Positions 53,861 through 63,581 of a stretch of 64,000 bases of DNA are shown piece after piece. The stretch is from Dyella sp. GSA-30 (GTDB lineage: Bacteria > Pseudomonadota > Gammaproteobacteria > Xanthomonadales > Rhodanobacteraceae): positions 4,255,524-4,319,523 of the forward strand of contig NZ_AP027042.1 in NCBI RefSeq assembly GCF_027924605.1. Direction: 5' to 3'. Each line of letters opens with the position of its first letter. The first letter of the stretch is position 1. The position numbers and the translations under genes were made by a program. The notes under the pieces are model-generated. The model did not search any database, had not been told where the DNA came from, and saw only the letters and a list, made by a program, of their open reading frames with translations.

Positions 53861-54040
53861 AGGGTTACTTACGGCAGTTCCCGCGATGTGCGCTTGTCGC
53901 ACAATGGAAACGCCAAATTCCTGATGATCTGGGAGCACACGAAGAGCGGGCGATGGCAGCTGACGCGCGTCGTCAGCTATGGCCATCGTGCGCTGACGGA
54001 TGAGGAAAAGGCTGCGCTGGCTAAAAAGCCAGCCGGACAT
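53861..54040 (+). pseudogene. 3' remnant of an NTF2-like/DUF4440-type gene
   Basis: Directly after the peptidase stop, a frame without its own good start encodes RDVRLSHNGNAKFLMIWEHT and then RWQLTRVVSYGHRA, which is the C-terminal strand pattern of NTF2-like/DUF4440 proteins. The rest of such a domain (about 100 residues) is missing upstream, where the peptidase gene lies. No ribosome-binding site is seen. Confidence 0.5.
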
Positions 54041-54087
54041 GCTCTTCTCCGCGGGTGCATCAAGGCAGCACCGGTTCGATGCTCGCC

Positions 54088-54354
54088 CTATCGCGTCAAA
54101 CGCCAGATGATCACGCCAGCGATGATCGCAGGCACCGCAAAAACGCCGAGAAGGACCGGCAGCTCATCCCGCAGCGAATAGCCGGCCTTGGCAACGCCTA
54201 TCCACAGATTGACTAACGAAAGCGCTAGCCAGACTGGAAGAAAAGCCTTCGCGGCCGTTACCAGTGCGGGAGCACCGCTGCCCCAGAGGTGTCCAAACAG
54301 AAGGAAAAGTCCAAGAAGAATGGCTCCGCCGCCGATCATCAGGATGGTATGCAT
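54088..54354 (-). CDS. Small membrane protein, three helices
   Basis: An 88-residue protein with three hydrophobic helices (about 4-22, 30-53, 64-84) and a basic C-terminus. ATG at 54354 follows GGAGC. Unrecognised; the design is like small inner-membrane proteins of the Ymc type. It stands apart from its neighbours by about 110 bp. Confidence 0.7.
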   Translation of the reverse strand: MHTILMIGGGAILLGLFLLFGHLWGSGAPALVTAAKAFLPVWLALSLVNLWIGVAKAGYSLRDELPVLLGVFAVPAIIAGVIIWRLTR

Positions 54355-54467
54355 GGCATCAAGCTCCGCTCTTCAAAAATACGACCCGATAAGCCAAAGA
54401 TATAGCAAATTGTGGTGTAGCTTCCGATCCAATGATTTGTATTGAGCCTGCACAGGGCGGCGACTGA

Positions 54468-54941
54468 TTATCCAGGCACGTTGATTCGACGAAGCTGCTT
54501 TTCCACGTCAATGGGAAGGTGTCCATGATCCAACCGCATACTGGCACGTGGCTCTAGCCAAGAGCCGCTCGATGCATGGCGGATCAAACCTCCCAGTAGC
54601 CAACGCTCGCCAACATTTGCGTTCAGCGAAGTCAGGTTCGGGCATGGCGAGCCCGCGAGAACAGTCGTCCGGACGATCACCAGATCTTCGCGGACGCCCA
54701 TCCACCACTTGATCGGGCGCACCATGGTATCGGTGATGACCCGCCCGTCCGCCTGATGATCTTCCTTCACCGCGGTCACCACTCCCGTGAGGATGGCTGT
54801 ATCGGGTGGTTGCGCAGCCATCACAAATTCTCGAACCTGGTCTTTGGGTAGCAATGGCTTACAGGCGTTCGCCGCAGGCACTACCAAGGCACATGAACTG
54901 ACGATCAGGCAGATGACATATTTTTTCACGGTAGGCCCCAT
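54468..54941 (-). CDS. Secreted Cys-containing protein, OB/TIMP-like
   Basis: A 157-residue protein with a signal peptide (to about residue 26, NAC). The mature part has strands ILTGVVTAV and EDLVIVRTTV and a Cys in GSPCPNL, an order seen in NTR/TIMP-like OB-fold proteins; that match is weak. ATG at 54941 follows GGGAAG. It belongs to a run of small exported proteins on this strand. Confidence 0.62.
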   Translation of the reverse strand: MGPTVKKYVICLIVSSCALVVPAANACKPLLPKDQVREFVMAAQPPDTAILTGVVTAVKEDHQADGRVITDTMVRPIKWWMGVREDLVIVRTTVLAGSPCPNLTSLNANVGERWLLGGLIRHASSGSWLEPRASMRLDHGHLPIDVEKQLRRINVPG

Positions 54942-55039
54942 TTGTTCGCTTCCCGAAGTAAACGTACTCGACTCACTAGCGGGGTCATCACCGTTGGCCT
55001 CGGTAATGTAAGCGCTGCGTTCCTCAGGGATCCCCGTGC

Positions 55040-55787
55040 TTACTTAATCAGCATCAGGTCGCCAACGGTCGTATCGCCAGCCTTCCAATCGTTGGCGCAA
55101 AAAAGAGGCTCGAACGTCAGCTTGTCCAAAGCGCATTTCGGTCCTTGCGCATGAACGCGGGTCGGTCGCCTGTCGGCAGGTGGCGGAAGTTCTCCAGGCG
55201 AACGATCCGCGTAGACCCTGCGTTTAAAAAGCGCAGTACCCGTACGTAGATTGAAATCCGTATCGGCGGTAAAAATCGGCTCGTCACCCAAGCCACCGGA
55301 GACAACATGGGTGCGCATCCCAATCAGCTCGAAAAAGCGATTGTTCCAATGAAACTGGTAAGTCGTATCCGCACCCTTCCATGCTGCCATCGTTACAAAG
55401 AGGTTGCCGGACTTGACCTCCGTGGAGGTCTGCACCTCCAGGCTGGAATTGCAGCCCAGGTTATCGGATACAACCGGCACCAGGGTGTTGTGCGGTGTAC
55501 GCAACAACACATGCACTTCGCTGATCATGCATTTCTTGCGTCCCGTGGCGAGGATGACAACATCGGCAAGACCATCGCCATTCAAATCGCCCTCATCGGT
55601 ATACACGTCCCAACCAGACGGAAGCTGAAGTGAGGCGATGTATTCGGCCGCAGTGCGAAATACATTCGACGCCTGCCCTGAGGTCGTTTCCTTCGCTGTG
55701 TCTTGCTGCGGGCACCCCGATGCCACACCGCAAGCCACGATTGCCAGTATCAGGCCGTTTATCCAGCGTGTTGTATTGCCCCCCCAT
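55040..55787 (-). CDS. Predicted lipoprotein with FG-GAP/VCBS-like motif; frameshift at a G7 tract near the start
   Basis: The main frame (to 55040) encodes a lipoprotein-type hydrophobic segment ending at a lipobox-like GVASGC, an FG-GAP-like calcium-type motif (DLNGDGLADVV) and a beta-rich domain of about 230 residues with several Cys. In this frame no ATG precedes the segment; the only start is a GTG at 55738 inside it. The ATG at 55787, preceded by GAGAGGGG, is out of frame because of a run of seven G (55779-55785). With one G fewer, the ATG would join the main frame and give a complete lipoprotein signal. So the gene is either phase-variable or a sequencing error is present. Confidence 0.68.
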
Positions 55788-55863
55788 CACCCCTCTCTTC
55801 TGCCTCGGATAACTGGCAGGTCACGACACGATGTTCGTTCTGGTTCAAAAGCACATAGAGGAA

Positions 55864-56331
55864 CTAGCCACCCCTGTAATAAACGACATGAATTCGTGCC
55901 TTTGCTCCAGAAGACCTGATCGTCAGGGATCCGCTGAAGTCGCAACCCTCAACCCCTTCCTGGCAATTCATTTTTACATCCAACACGGCTATCACCTTGC
56001 CGGAACTGTCTGCAAAGTCATAGTGCGCCCCGGTGTTGCCAGTGCTCTTGTGGATCACGCGAAGTGGCACGTTGATGCCGTTCAACCGCATTACCGCGCC
56101 GGTTTCTTCGACATCCGTAAACCCAAGAACGCAGTCGCCAGAATGTGTCGAAGCGTCGTCCTTCTTCGGTGCATAAACATCCAGATTGGATTGGCACAGA
56201 TCATTGGCCAGGCGCTGCACCACAGGACCATGGTTATGTGTTGACGCAAGCGATCGCTCGGGCAGGCACAGCAGGACCATCCCCATGCCAGTTGCCGATA
56301 CGACGGCAAGGAACGAGTTTACTGAACCCAC
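55864..56331 (-). CDS. Small secreted protein of unknown function
   Basis: A 155-residue protein with a signal-like N-terminus (hydrophobic about 6-24) and a mature part holding four Cys (NDLCQSN, GDCVLG, NCQEGVEGCDF) and a beta-rich pattern. GTG at 56331 is the likely start; an in-frame ATG at residue 15 would cut the signal. Unrecognised. Same strand as its neighbours of this small secreted cluster. Confidence 0.62.
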   Translation of the reverse strand: MGSVNSFLAVVSATGMGMVLLCLPERSLASTHNHGPVVQRLANDLCQSNLDVYAPKKDDASTHSGDCVLGFTDVEETGAVMRLNGINVPLRVIHKSTGNTGAHYDFADSSGKVIAVLDVKMNCQEGVEGCDFSGSLTIRSSGAKARIHVVYYRGG

Positions 56332-56410
56332 ACCGGCCTCCCCCGAGTCATCTGCGGCAACTCAGCCGTTTCCCAATATCGGCCGCTGATGGGACAGCCT
56401 GAAGTTCCAT

Positions 56411-56902
56411 TCAGGGCAGGCTTGGGGCAATCGCAGGCGTGACAAAGGCGTTCAGCGTCTTCGCCATTTCAGTGGTCCCGTTCCAGCCTAGCCCCTGATA
56501 TAGCGGCTTGCCTTTCTCCGTTGCATGCAGAACGGCATAGCCAACGCCACGCCTGGCAAACTCCGCATCCGCCAGGGTCATCAATTCACGGGCCAATCCA
56601 CGATTTCTGTAGCTTGGTTCAACAAAGACATTCAGGACATACCCGCGCTTGTCCTGCGTGGGATGCAAAGGGTGTGGCGGCCAGTCGATAAGCATCAGGC
56701 CGATTCCGGCAACAGGAGTGCCGCCGTCCGACATCACATAGCCAAAATAGGATCCATCCAGCAGCCGTGGCCTGACCCATTCGCGGAAATGCTCGGTCAT
56801 GGGCATCAGAACATCATCGTTTCTACCCGCATCGCGAAACATCTCTTCGCGATGCCGACAAACGAGTTCAAGATCATCGGGATGGAGTAATCGAATATCC
56901 AT
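56411..56902 (-). CDS. GNAT-family N-acetyltransferase
   Basis: A 163-residue acetyltransferase with the GNAT fold: MDIRLLHPDDL at the start, acetyl-CoA site VEPSYRNRGLARELM (about 99-113) and a C-terminal strand ending GLGWNGTTEMAK. It would transfer acetyl from acetyl-CoA to an amine; substrate unknown. ATG at 56902 is preferred over one eight codons upstream, which overlaps the preceding gene. Confidence 0.9.
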   Translation of the reverse strand: MDIRLLHPDDLELVCRHREEMFRDAGRNDDVLMPMTEHFREWVRPRLLDGSYFGYVMSDGGTPVAGIGLMLIDWPPHPLHPTQDKRGYVLNVFVEPSYRNRGLARELMTLADAEFARRGVGYAVLHATEKGKPLYQGLGWNGTTEMAKTLNAFVTPAIAPSLP

Positions 56903-56922
56903 GGTGTTCCGAGGTGACCAGA

Positions 56923-57519
56923 TCAAGGTGTCGGCCGGAATTGAGGAAAGATTGAAAGCGGCTGCTTCGACAAGGGAACGGCAACACCCAAGAGCTTTTT
57001 ATCGCTGAGCATTCCAGCATGTGGATTGGAGTCCTGCTCGCAGTGGATGTTTGCGAGAACCTTGCCGGCTCGCTCAACCAGTACGCCATTGCTCTCCGAG
57101 GCGCCGTCGTGCTGATAGGTTGGGTTGACCACCATGCTGTAAACCGAATACGTCGTATCTTTCTGCCTCAGACTGAGGAATATCAACATGCCTCTTTGGC
57201 CATCCCCCATGGATGCGCCCGTGGCGTATGTATCGAGAGGTTGGGGCCTGGATGGAAACTCGAGCTCTGTGCGGACATCCGTTCCGAATCGATATCGGAT
57301 GTCCCCGAAAGCCGAGCCTCCGACAGCGCGCGCGCATACGGCAATCTTCTTGGCATGCCGTGTATCGCAAGCAAACAGTATCGTTTCGTCGGCATGGCAC
57401 ATCGTTCCCGGCAAGGAAGACCCGAAATAATCCTGTGCGTGAATCGAACCGGCGAGCAGCATTCCCGCGGCACAAACAGGCAGTCGCGCCACTGACCTGA
57501 TAGTCCTTGCCCAGCTCAT
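56923..57519 (-). CDS. Secreted protein of unknown function
   Basis: A 198-residue protein with a signal peptide (about 1-28, SIHAQ) and a beta-rich mature part. The segment CHADETILFACDTRHAKKIAVCA suggests a pair of disulphide-linked strands; this phrase is shared by a set of exported proteins of unknown function. ATG at 57519 follows GGAGGG. The GNAT gene starts 20 bp downstream on the same strand, so they may be co-transcribed. Confidence 0.72.
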   Translation of the reverse strand: MSWARTIRSVARLPVCAAGMLLAGSIHAQDYFGSSLPGTMCHADETILFACDTRHAKKIAVCARAVGGSAFGDIRYRFGTDVRTELEFPSRPQPLDTYATGASMGDGQRGMLIFLSLRQKDTTYSVYSMVVNPTYQHDGASESNGVLVERAGKVLANIHCEQDSNPHAGMLSDKKLLGVAVPLSKQPLSIFPQFRPTP

Positions 57520-57799
57520 CCGCCCTCCTTTTTTGAATGCATTGTCGACCGGTTGCGTGATAAACAAATGGCTTTGCACCGTTACGCCACTGTCGGGCGT
57601 TCCATACAGGTACGACCGTCCCCAATCTCAATATAACGATTTGGTGCACCAAAGGCTCAAACAAATAAAAGCCCAGGTCGTCGTGAAAACCCGACCCGTA
57701 GTACACTTTTTGCAGCGCAAGGGTCCAAATAAGTGCATTCCGACCCGGTTTTTACCAGGGTTTCCCCAGTATTCGTAATCAGGCAATACGGAGTCCAGC

Positions 57800-60085
57800 A
57801 TGGCTGCTACCCCTCTACTGGGGCCGACACAACCCGGCAGGCCGACTGACCACCAGGCCGCCGAAGCGCAGTTGAAGGATTTCTCCAAACGCATTGACCG
57901 CAGGCTCAGTGCACAATTTGGCCATCGCCGGCTGCGGCGCATGTTGCGCCCGATGCATTCGGCGGCGGAGAAGTCGCAGCCGGTCGCGCTCGGGGTTCCA
58001 TCCAAATGGAGCCTCTTCATCGGGGGCGCGCCGCTGTTGCTGTTGATTCCCAAGGTTCGCATCCATGTACCGGTCATGAGCCACTGGCCTTTCCTGGCCT
58101 ATACCGTGGCGGCCGTTGCCCTCGTCCTGACGTTCACTCTCGAACTGTTCGTGCTGCCCAAGCTGTCACTGGCCAAGTATCGGTTTGGCCTGATGCGGCT
58201 CGAGCACCGGCAAAGCGAAGGAACGTTCCCGGATACGTACGTACGCGCACCCGTGCGCGACAGCCGCTCCGGCTTCAACTCGGTCCAGTGGAAAAGCGCA
58301 CGTGGCGTCGAGCCCGGCGATATCGTGGTTGCGGTCAACGATGCCAAGGACAACGGCGTAGCGCTTATCCTGCTACGGACGGAGGGACGGCTCCCGGTCA
58401 TCGTGTGGTTTCGCAATCTCTATCAGGAGGATGTGCTGCCGCCGCTGTCGGAAGAGATCAAGGCGCTGGCCCATGCATTCGATGAATGCTGCGACCTCTT
58501 CCTGCAAGCCGGCCAGAAAGCCGAACGCAGCCGTGCGTTGCGCTCCAAACGCACCACCCCACCGGTACGCGATCCGGAACAGGCGTGGCGGGGCACCATC
58601 CTGCCTGTCGAAACGAAACACCGACTGATGGCGATGGCGGCGGATTTTGCCGCAGGCAAGCCGACGGCTCCCAACGGCCTCCTGCTCTTCGGTCCGCCGG
58701 GAACAGGCAAGACCCTGGTCGCCAAGGCGCTGGCCGACAGCATCGGCTGCGCCTTCTTCCCGCTGACGCTACCGGACTTGAAGGCCGCCTACATCGGCGA
58801 AAGCGGCGAGCGCGTCAGGGAGCTGTGGAACAAGGCCTTGGCCGAACCACGGGCAGTGATCTTCGTGGACGAGTGCGACGGCGTGTTCACACGGCGCGGA
58901 AGCATCAACACCGACCGCAACACCGAAGACGTAGTCAACGCTTTCATCGCCCAATGGGACGGTTTCAGCAAGCAGACCACCGTCATGGTCGTGGGCGCCA
59001 CCAACCGGCAGGACCTGATCGACCCGGCCGTGCTGTCGCGGTTCGATGAACAGGTAAAGATCGGCCTACCGGACGCGATACAGCGCAAGGAGATCTTGCG
59101 TACGGCGCTGACCGAGCTGAACTTGTCCGCCGAGTTACCGGGTGCGACCGGTGAACTGACCGAAGGCTTGTCCGGACGCGATCTGGCCGGCATCGCCAAG
59201 CGGTTGGCGCGGGACATCGGCAGCGGTTCGGCGTTGGACCACGCCCTGCTCGAACGCCATGCATCCGCACTACGCCGGCAAGGCAGTACCGAGACGGCCG
59301 CCAGCGCGCGCTGGGACACACTGGTGTTACCGGACCCGACCATGAAGGACCTCAAGGCGACGGCCGGTCTGCTTGCGCATGCCGCCGTCTTTCAGGGCAA
59401 GGGCATCTCCGTGCCCCGCGGGCTGCTGCTGTATGGACCGCCCGGCACCGGAAAAACGCAGATCGCGCGCACGCTGGCCAACGAAACAGGATTGCGCTTC
59501 ATCGCCGCGTCGACGGCGGACATCAAGCAAGGCTGGCTGGGACAAAGCGGTCAGAAAGTGCGCGAGCTGTTCGAGCGCGCGCGCGAATCGGCCCCGGCGC
59601 TGCTATTTATCGACGAGATCGACATCATCTCCGGCACCCGGGGCGGCAATGACAGCATGCAGACCGAAATCATCGGCCAGCTGCTGCAGGAGATGGATGG
59701 CGCCAAGGCAAGCCCGCAGCATGTCTTCGTACTGGCGGCCACCAATCGCATCGACCAGATCGATCCCGCCCTGCTCTCGCGCCTGCCCAAGCAGATCGAG
59801 ATTCCCCTGCCCGACTCTCATGCGATACGCCGCTTGTTCGAGGTGATGCTCGCGGGCAAACCGCTGGCATTCGATCTGGAGCGAGAGGTCGCAAACCTTG
59901 TCGCGCATGCCCAGGGCTGGAGCGGCCGCGATCTGCGTAACTGGATCGAGCGTGCGGAGCAGAATGCTGTGATCAGGGCGATGGAAAATGGCGATCCGCA
60001 GTCGATCTCGTTGCGGCTGGAGGATTTTCGCGACGCGAGTCTGAGTCGCCCTTCGTCGGCGGATATGGATCGAGCCTTTCCTTGA
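57800..60085 (+). CDS. Membrane-anchored double-AAA+ ATPase (CDC48/FtsH-like)
   Basis: A 761-residue protein. An N-terminal helical part (about 1-65), two membrane helices (about 70-88 and 95-118), a linker domain (about 120-265), then two AAA+ modules. AAA1 has Walker A GPPGTGKT (near 300) and Walker B VIFVDECDG (near 355); AAA2 has Walker A GPPGTGKT (near 548) and Walker B LLFIDEIDII (near 605). Both keep the catalytic Glu and SRH-type Asn/Arg residues, so both look active. No protease domain follows, so it is a remodeller/unfoldase rather than an FtsH. GGAGTCC precedes ATG 57800. The LMW-phosphatase gene overlaps its stop codon. Confidence 0.9.
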   Translation: MAATPLLGPTQPGRPTDHQAAEAQLKDFSKRIDRRLSAQFGHRRLRRMLRPMHSAAEKSQPVALGVPSKWSLFIGGAPLLLLIPKVRIHVPVMSHWPFLAYTVAAVALVLTFTLELFVLPKLSLAKYRFGLMRLEHRQSEGTFPDTYVRAPVRDSRSGFNSVQWKSARGVEPGDIVVAVNDAKDNGVALILLRTEGRLPVIVWFRNLYQEDVLPPLSEEIKALAHAFDECCDLFLQAGQKAERSRALRSKRTTPPVRDPEQAWRGTILPVETKHRLMAMAADFAAGKPTAPNGLLLFGPPGTGKTLVAKALADSIGCAFFPLTLPDLKAAYIGESGERVRELWNKALAEPRAVIFVDECDGVFTRRGSINTDRNTEDVVNAFIAQWDGFSKQTTVMVVGATNRQDLIDPAVLSRFDEQVKIGLPDAIQRKEILRTALTELNLSAELPGATGELTEGLSGRDLAGIAKRLARDIGSGSALDHALLERHASALRRQGSTETAASARWDTLVLPDPTMKDLKATAGLLAHAAVFQGKGISVPRGLLLYGPPGTGKTQIARTLANETGLRFIAASTADIKQGWLGQSGQKVRELFERARESAPALLFIDEIDIISGTRGGNDSMQTEIIGQLLQEMDGAKASPQHVFVLAATNRIDQIDPALLSRLPKQIEIPLPDSHAIRRLFEVMLAGKPLAFDLEREVANLVAHAQGWSGRDLRNWIERAEQNAVIRAMENGDPQSISLRLEDFRDASLSRPSSADMDRAFP

Positions 60086-60414
60086 TACAAAACGTTCTTT
60101 TTATCTGCGCCCAGAATCGCCTTCGTAGCCCGACAGCGGAACAGGTCTTTGCGGACTGGCCCGGGATCGAAACCCAATCCGCGGGTGTTGGAAATGATGC
60201 CGACGTTCCAGTCACTCCGGAGCTACTGGCCTGGTCCGACACGATCTTCGTGATGGAAAAAATCCATCGCAGCAAGCTGTCCAAAAAGTTCGAGCGTGAC
60301 TTGAAGGGGAAACGCGTCGTATGCCTGGACATCCCGGACGACTACGACTTCATGGAGCCTGCGTTGATCCAGGTTCTCAAGCGAAAGGTCATTCCATTTT
60401 TGCCGACACCCTAG
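60082..60414 (+). CDS. Small LMW protein-tyrosine-phosphatase-like protein
   Basis: A 110-residue protein with the phosphatase P-loop C9-A-Q-N-R-L-R15-S and a likely general-acid Asp in LDIPDDYDF (near 88-96). It belongs to the short family of predicted phosphatases that begin VLFICAQNRLRSPTAE. Full-size LMW-PTPs have about 150 residues. It starts with TTG overlapping the AAA+ stop (TTGA), so it is translated by coupling to the ATPase gene. It may dephosphorylate the ATPase or its client; arsenate reduction is less likely as the extra Cys are missing. Confidence 0.85.
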   Translation: MIQNVLFICAQNRLRSPTAEQVFADWPGIETQSAGVGNDADVPVTPELLAWSDTIFVMEKIHRSKLSKKFERDLKGKRVVCLDIPDDYDFMEPALIQVLKRKVIPFLPTP

Positions 60415-60555
60415 AGCCTGTTAACGCTATTGCGTCACGAGCTGTGGTGGTGGCTTTCGACCCGGTCATTTGCATCGACTTTGGGCTGAGGGGGTTTGAA
60501 CCCCTCCGTGCGTCCCCATGTCATCACGGTTATCACCACATCCAAAGGACCACGC

Positions 60556-61290
<735 letters not shown>

Positions 61291-61520
61291 GCCTGAAAAA
61301 AGCTTCTGTCAAAACACTGGACCTCTGAAGAAAACCTCCAGAACCCCGACATCGCCCCCGATTCCTTCGATGGATATGCCAGGTGACGGGCCAGTACGAG
61401 ACGGTCTATGAAGAACTCCCCGACGCGAGGTCGGGGACAGTTCTGACCCGGATTTTGCATTATGGATATTGACGGCTGACTTCTATACTGGCCGCCACCT
61501 CGTCCATCTATCCATCCGAC
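61291..61520. other. Intergenic region with inverted repeat
   Basis: About 230 bp between the SDR and ketosynthase genes. It holds an 8-bp stem (61417-61437, TCCCCGAC/GTCGGGGA) followed by CAGTTCTGACCC, a pattern seen near REP-associated transposase remnants. No T-run follows. No gene. Confidence 0.35.
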
Positions 61521-63386
61521 ATGCTCCGAAGCAACCAGGTTCTCGTCACCGTAGGCACGGCCTGCACCATTTCTGCCGTGGGGTCGACCGAGACTTATCA
61601 GGCATTAGTCGCAGGGAGCGACGATTTCTTCCCGCTGGCGGCCTTCGATGCGGGGTTGGTCGAGCTGGATCCCACGGCGGATGACGCCGCGCAGGGTATG
61701 CGTTGGGCCGGCGGCGCGCATGCGGGCGAGCCGGTGACCCGGGAAGAACTGGTCCGCCTGCATGGCGATGCTCTGCGCGCCAATGCGGGCATCCGCCACG
61801 TGCCGGGCGTGCGCGAACTTGCGCCGCGTGTGGTCACCGATATTGCCGCCCCGCTCCCGCACGATCTGGAAACCGTAGGTTTGCGTCGACTGGCGGGTTT
61901 ACGGTTCGACGATATCCGCGGTTCGAGCCTGAAGGACATGCACGGGCTGTTTCAGGACGATCCGTTGCTCAGCCCTTCGCTGCAGGCTCAACTGTTTGCC
62001 TATGGCGGCCTTGGCGCGCTGGCCGCATTGCCGCGACCACTTGCCGAGCTCGTGCCCAACCCGTTCGGCTTTCGCGTGGCCTCCGCGACGGCTTTCGGCG
62101 GCATGGATGCGTTGGGCCAGTGGCTGCGGCCGGATGCGCCACTGCCTGCAAACGGCATCCCCAAGGACACCTTTGCCGTCCGCCTGGCCCATTCGCTGGG
62201 CTCGCACGGGCCTGCCCTGGTGTCGACCATGCTGGCCCCGTCCTACAGCATCAGCCGCGTATTGAAGAACCCCGCATTGCGCGATTCGCTTCGCTCCGAC
62301 GATGTGGGTTTCATGCGCGTGCCCCAGACCCCCATGACGGCCGTAGGCGCTTGCGCCTCCAGCCTCATCGCGCTGGCGGACGTCGCACCGCAGCTTCTAT
62401 TCGACTACCCGGGTTTTCAGAAACCGCAGATGGTGCTGCTCACGGCCGCCGATGCCGCGCTACAACCCCGTTACGGCATCCTTGAAGCCTTCGGTGGCGG
62501 TGCGCTCATGACCGGCGAAAAGCTCGCCGCGAAGAATGCCGCCCATGCCGACGGCTCGACGCGCAGCGTTCATGACTCACTCGCTCCTTTCGACATCGAC
62601 GCGGATGGCACCGTCGTCGGCCATGGCGGCTCGGGGCTGCTAATCACCACGCTCGAGTTCGCCTTGCGCAACCAGCTGGATATCACATCCATCATCGTCG
62701 GCTGGGGGCAAAGCGCCGAGGCCGGCGGCAAGGCCCACTTTGCGGGCGTGGGCTTTGGCGGCGAAAACGCGCTGGTCCAGGCGCTCGATATGGCGTATCA
62801 GGCGCACGGCTACGGCGTCGAAGACTTTCACTATCTGGCAGCACACGCCACCGGTACGCGTACCAATTCCAAGACCGATCTCGGTACGGCGTGGGCGGGA
62901 CTACAAGGAGCGGCGCAGCGACAGCAGTTCCATGGCACGTTGCCAAAACTCTTTGTCGGTACGCCCAAGGCCGTGGGTGATGGGCACACCATGGGCGAAA
63001 CAGGCCTGAAAGCCATGTCGCAAGCGCTGCAGTTCGTTTTGGGACGCACGGCGCCAGGCGTGCCCACCCTTCGTCGACTGGACCCCGAGCTGGCCGATAT
63101 GGCCGCCCATTTCCATCTGCAAGCCGCTCCCTCGCCCGGCAATAGCAGCGGCGGCGCACTGTGCGTCACTCAGGGCTTTGGCGGCTATAACGGCGCGGTC
63201 GCGCTGCGCGCCGCCACACCCGAGGCACTCGCCCGCTACGTGTGCGACGAGCGCGCCCTTGCCAGCTACCTCGAGGCGTGGCCGACCATCCGTACCGAGC
63301 GAGCCAAACGCGAACGTTTGGCGCGGCGAAGCCCCAAGTTGGCGCTGGCCATGACCGAGCGCCATCGTTGGTCCGGGCTCGACTAA
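61521..63386 (+). CDS. Stand-alone beta-ketoacyl-synthase-like protein
   Basis: A 621-residue thiolase-fold enzyme. The condensing-enzyme triad is present: C278 in GACASS, H442 in AAHATGTRTNSK and H489 in KAVGDGHTMGETGL, so it looks active. FabF-type enzymes have about 410 residues; here about 180 extra residues lie before the nucleophile domain, in a region beginning VLVTVGTACTISAVGSTE. No acyl-carrier protein, ketoreductase or other PKS gene is adjacent except a possible link to the SDR upstream. It may make a specialised lipid or polyketide starter; that is speculation. Confidence 0.82.
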   Translation: MLRSNQVLVTVGTACTISAVGSTETYQALVAGSDDFFPLAAFDAGLVELDPTADDAAQGMRWAGGAHAGEPVTREELVRLHGDALRANAGIRHVPGVRELAPRVVTDIAAPLPHDLETVGLRRLAGLRFDDIRGSSLKDMHGLFQDDPLLSPSLQAQLFAYGGLGALAALPRPLAELVPNPFGFRVASATAFGGMDALGQWLRPDAPLPANGIPKDTFAVRLAHSLGSHGPALVSTMLAPSYSISRVLKNPALRDSLRSDDVGFMRVPQTPMTAVGACASSLIALADVAPQLLFDYPGFQKPQMVLLTAADAALQPRYGILEAFGGGALMTGEKLAAKNAAHADGSTRSVHDSLAPFDIDADGTVVGHGGSGLLITTLEFALRNQLDITSIIVGWGQSAEAGGKAHFAGVGFGGENALVQALDMAYQAHGYGVEDFHYLAAHATGTRTNSKTDLGTAWAGLQGAAQRQQFHGTLPKLFVGTPKAVGDGHTMGETGLKAMSQALQFVLGRTAPGVPTLRRLDPELADMAAHFHLQAAPSPGNSSGGALCVTQGFGGYNGAVALRAATPEALARYVCDERALASYLEAWPTIRTERAKRERLARRSPKLALAMTERHRWSGLD

Positions 63387-63413
63387 GTCTGGCCTTCAGC
63401 TACGCCTCCTAAA

Positions 63414-63488
63414 TTTGTAGGAGCGACTTCAGTCGCGACCGGCACGCCTCATCGCAAGCTCTCGTCGCGACTGAAGTCGCTCCTACAA
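63414..63488. repeat. REP-like inverted repeat, family C
   Basis: A complete inverted pair with arms TTTGTAGGAGCGACTTCAGT (left) and its complement at the right, about 25 bp apart. The half-element at 12283-12297 shares the right arm. Intergenic, between a stop codon and the TRIC gene. Confidence 0.82.
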
Positions 63489-63581
63489 AACAGCTGGCCT
63501 GGTTTCTTCATGATCAGGTCATCGGCTCCAACATCAGCCCTGCAGCTGAGCCTTGTAGAATCCAGATAGCCAGTCCAAACA

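Noticed and set aside
60489-60505. tRNA T-arm-like sequence on the minus strand (5-bp stem, TTCAAAC loop)
   Set aside because: No acceptor, D-arm or anticodon arm could be matched around it, so not a tRNA gene; at most a remnant or chance hairpin.
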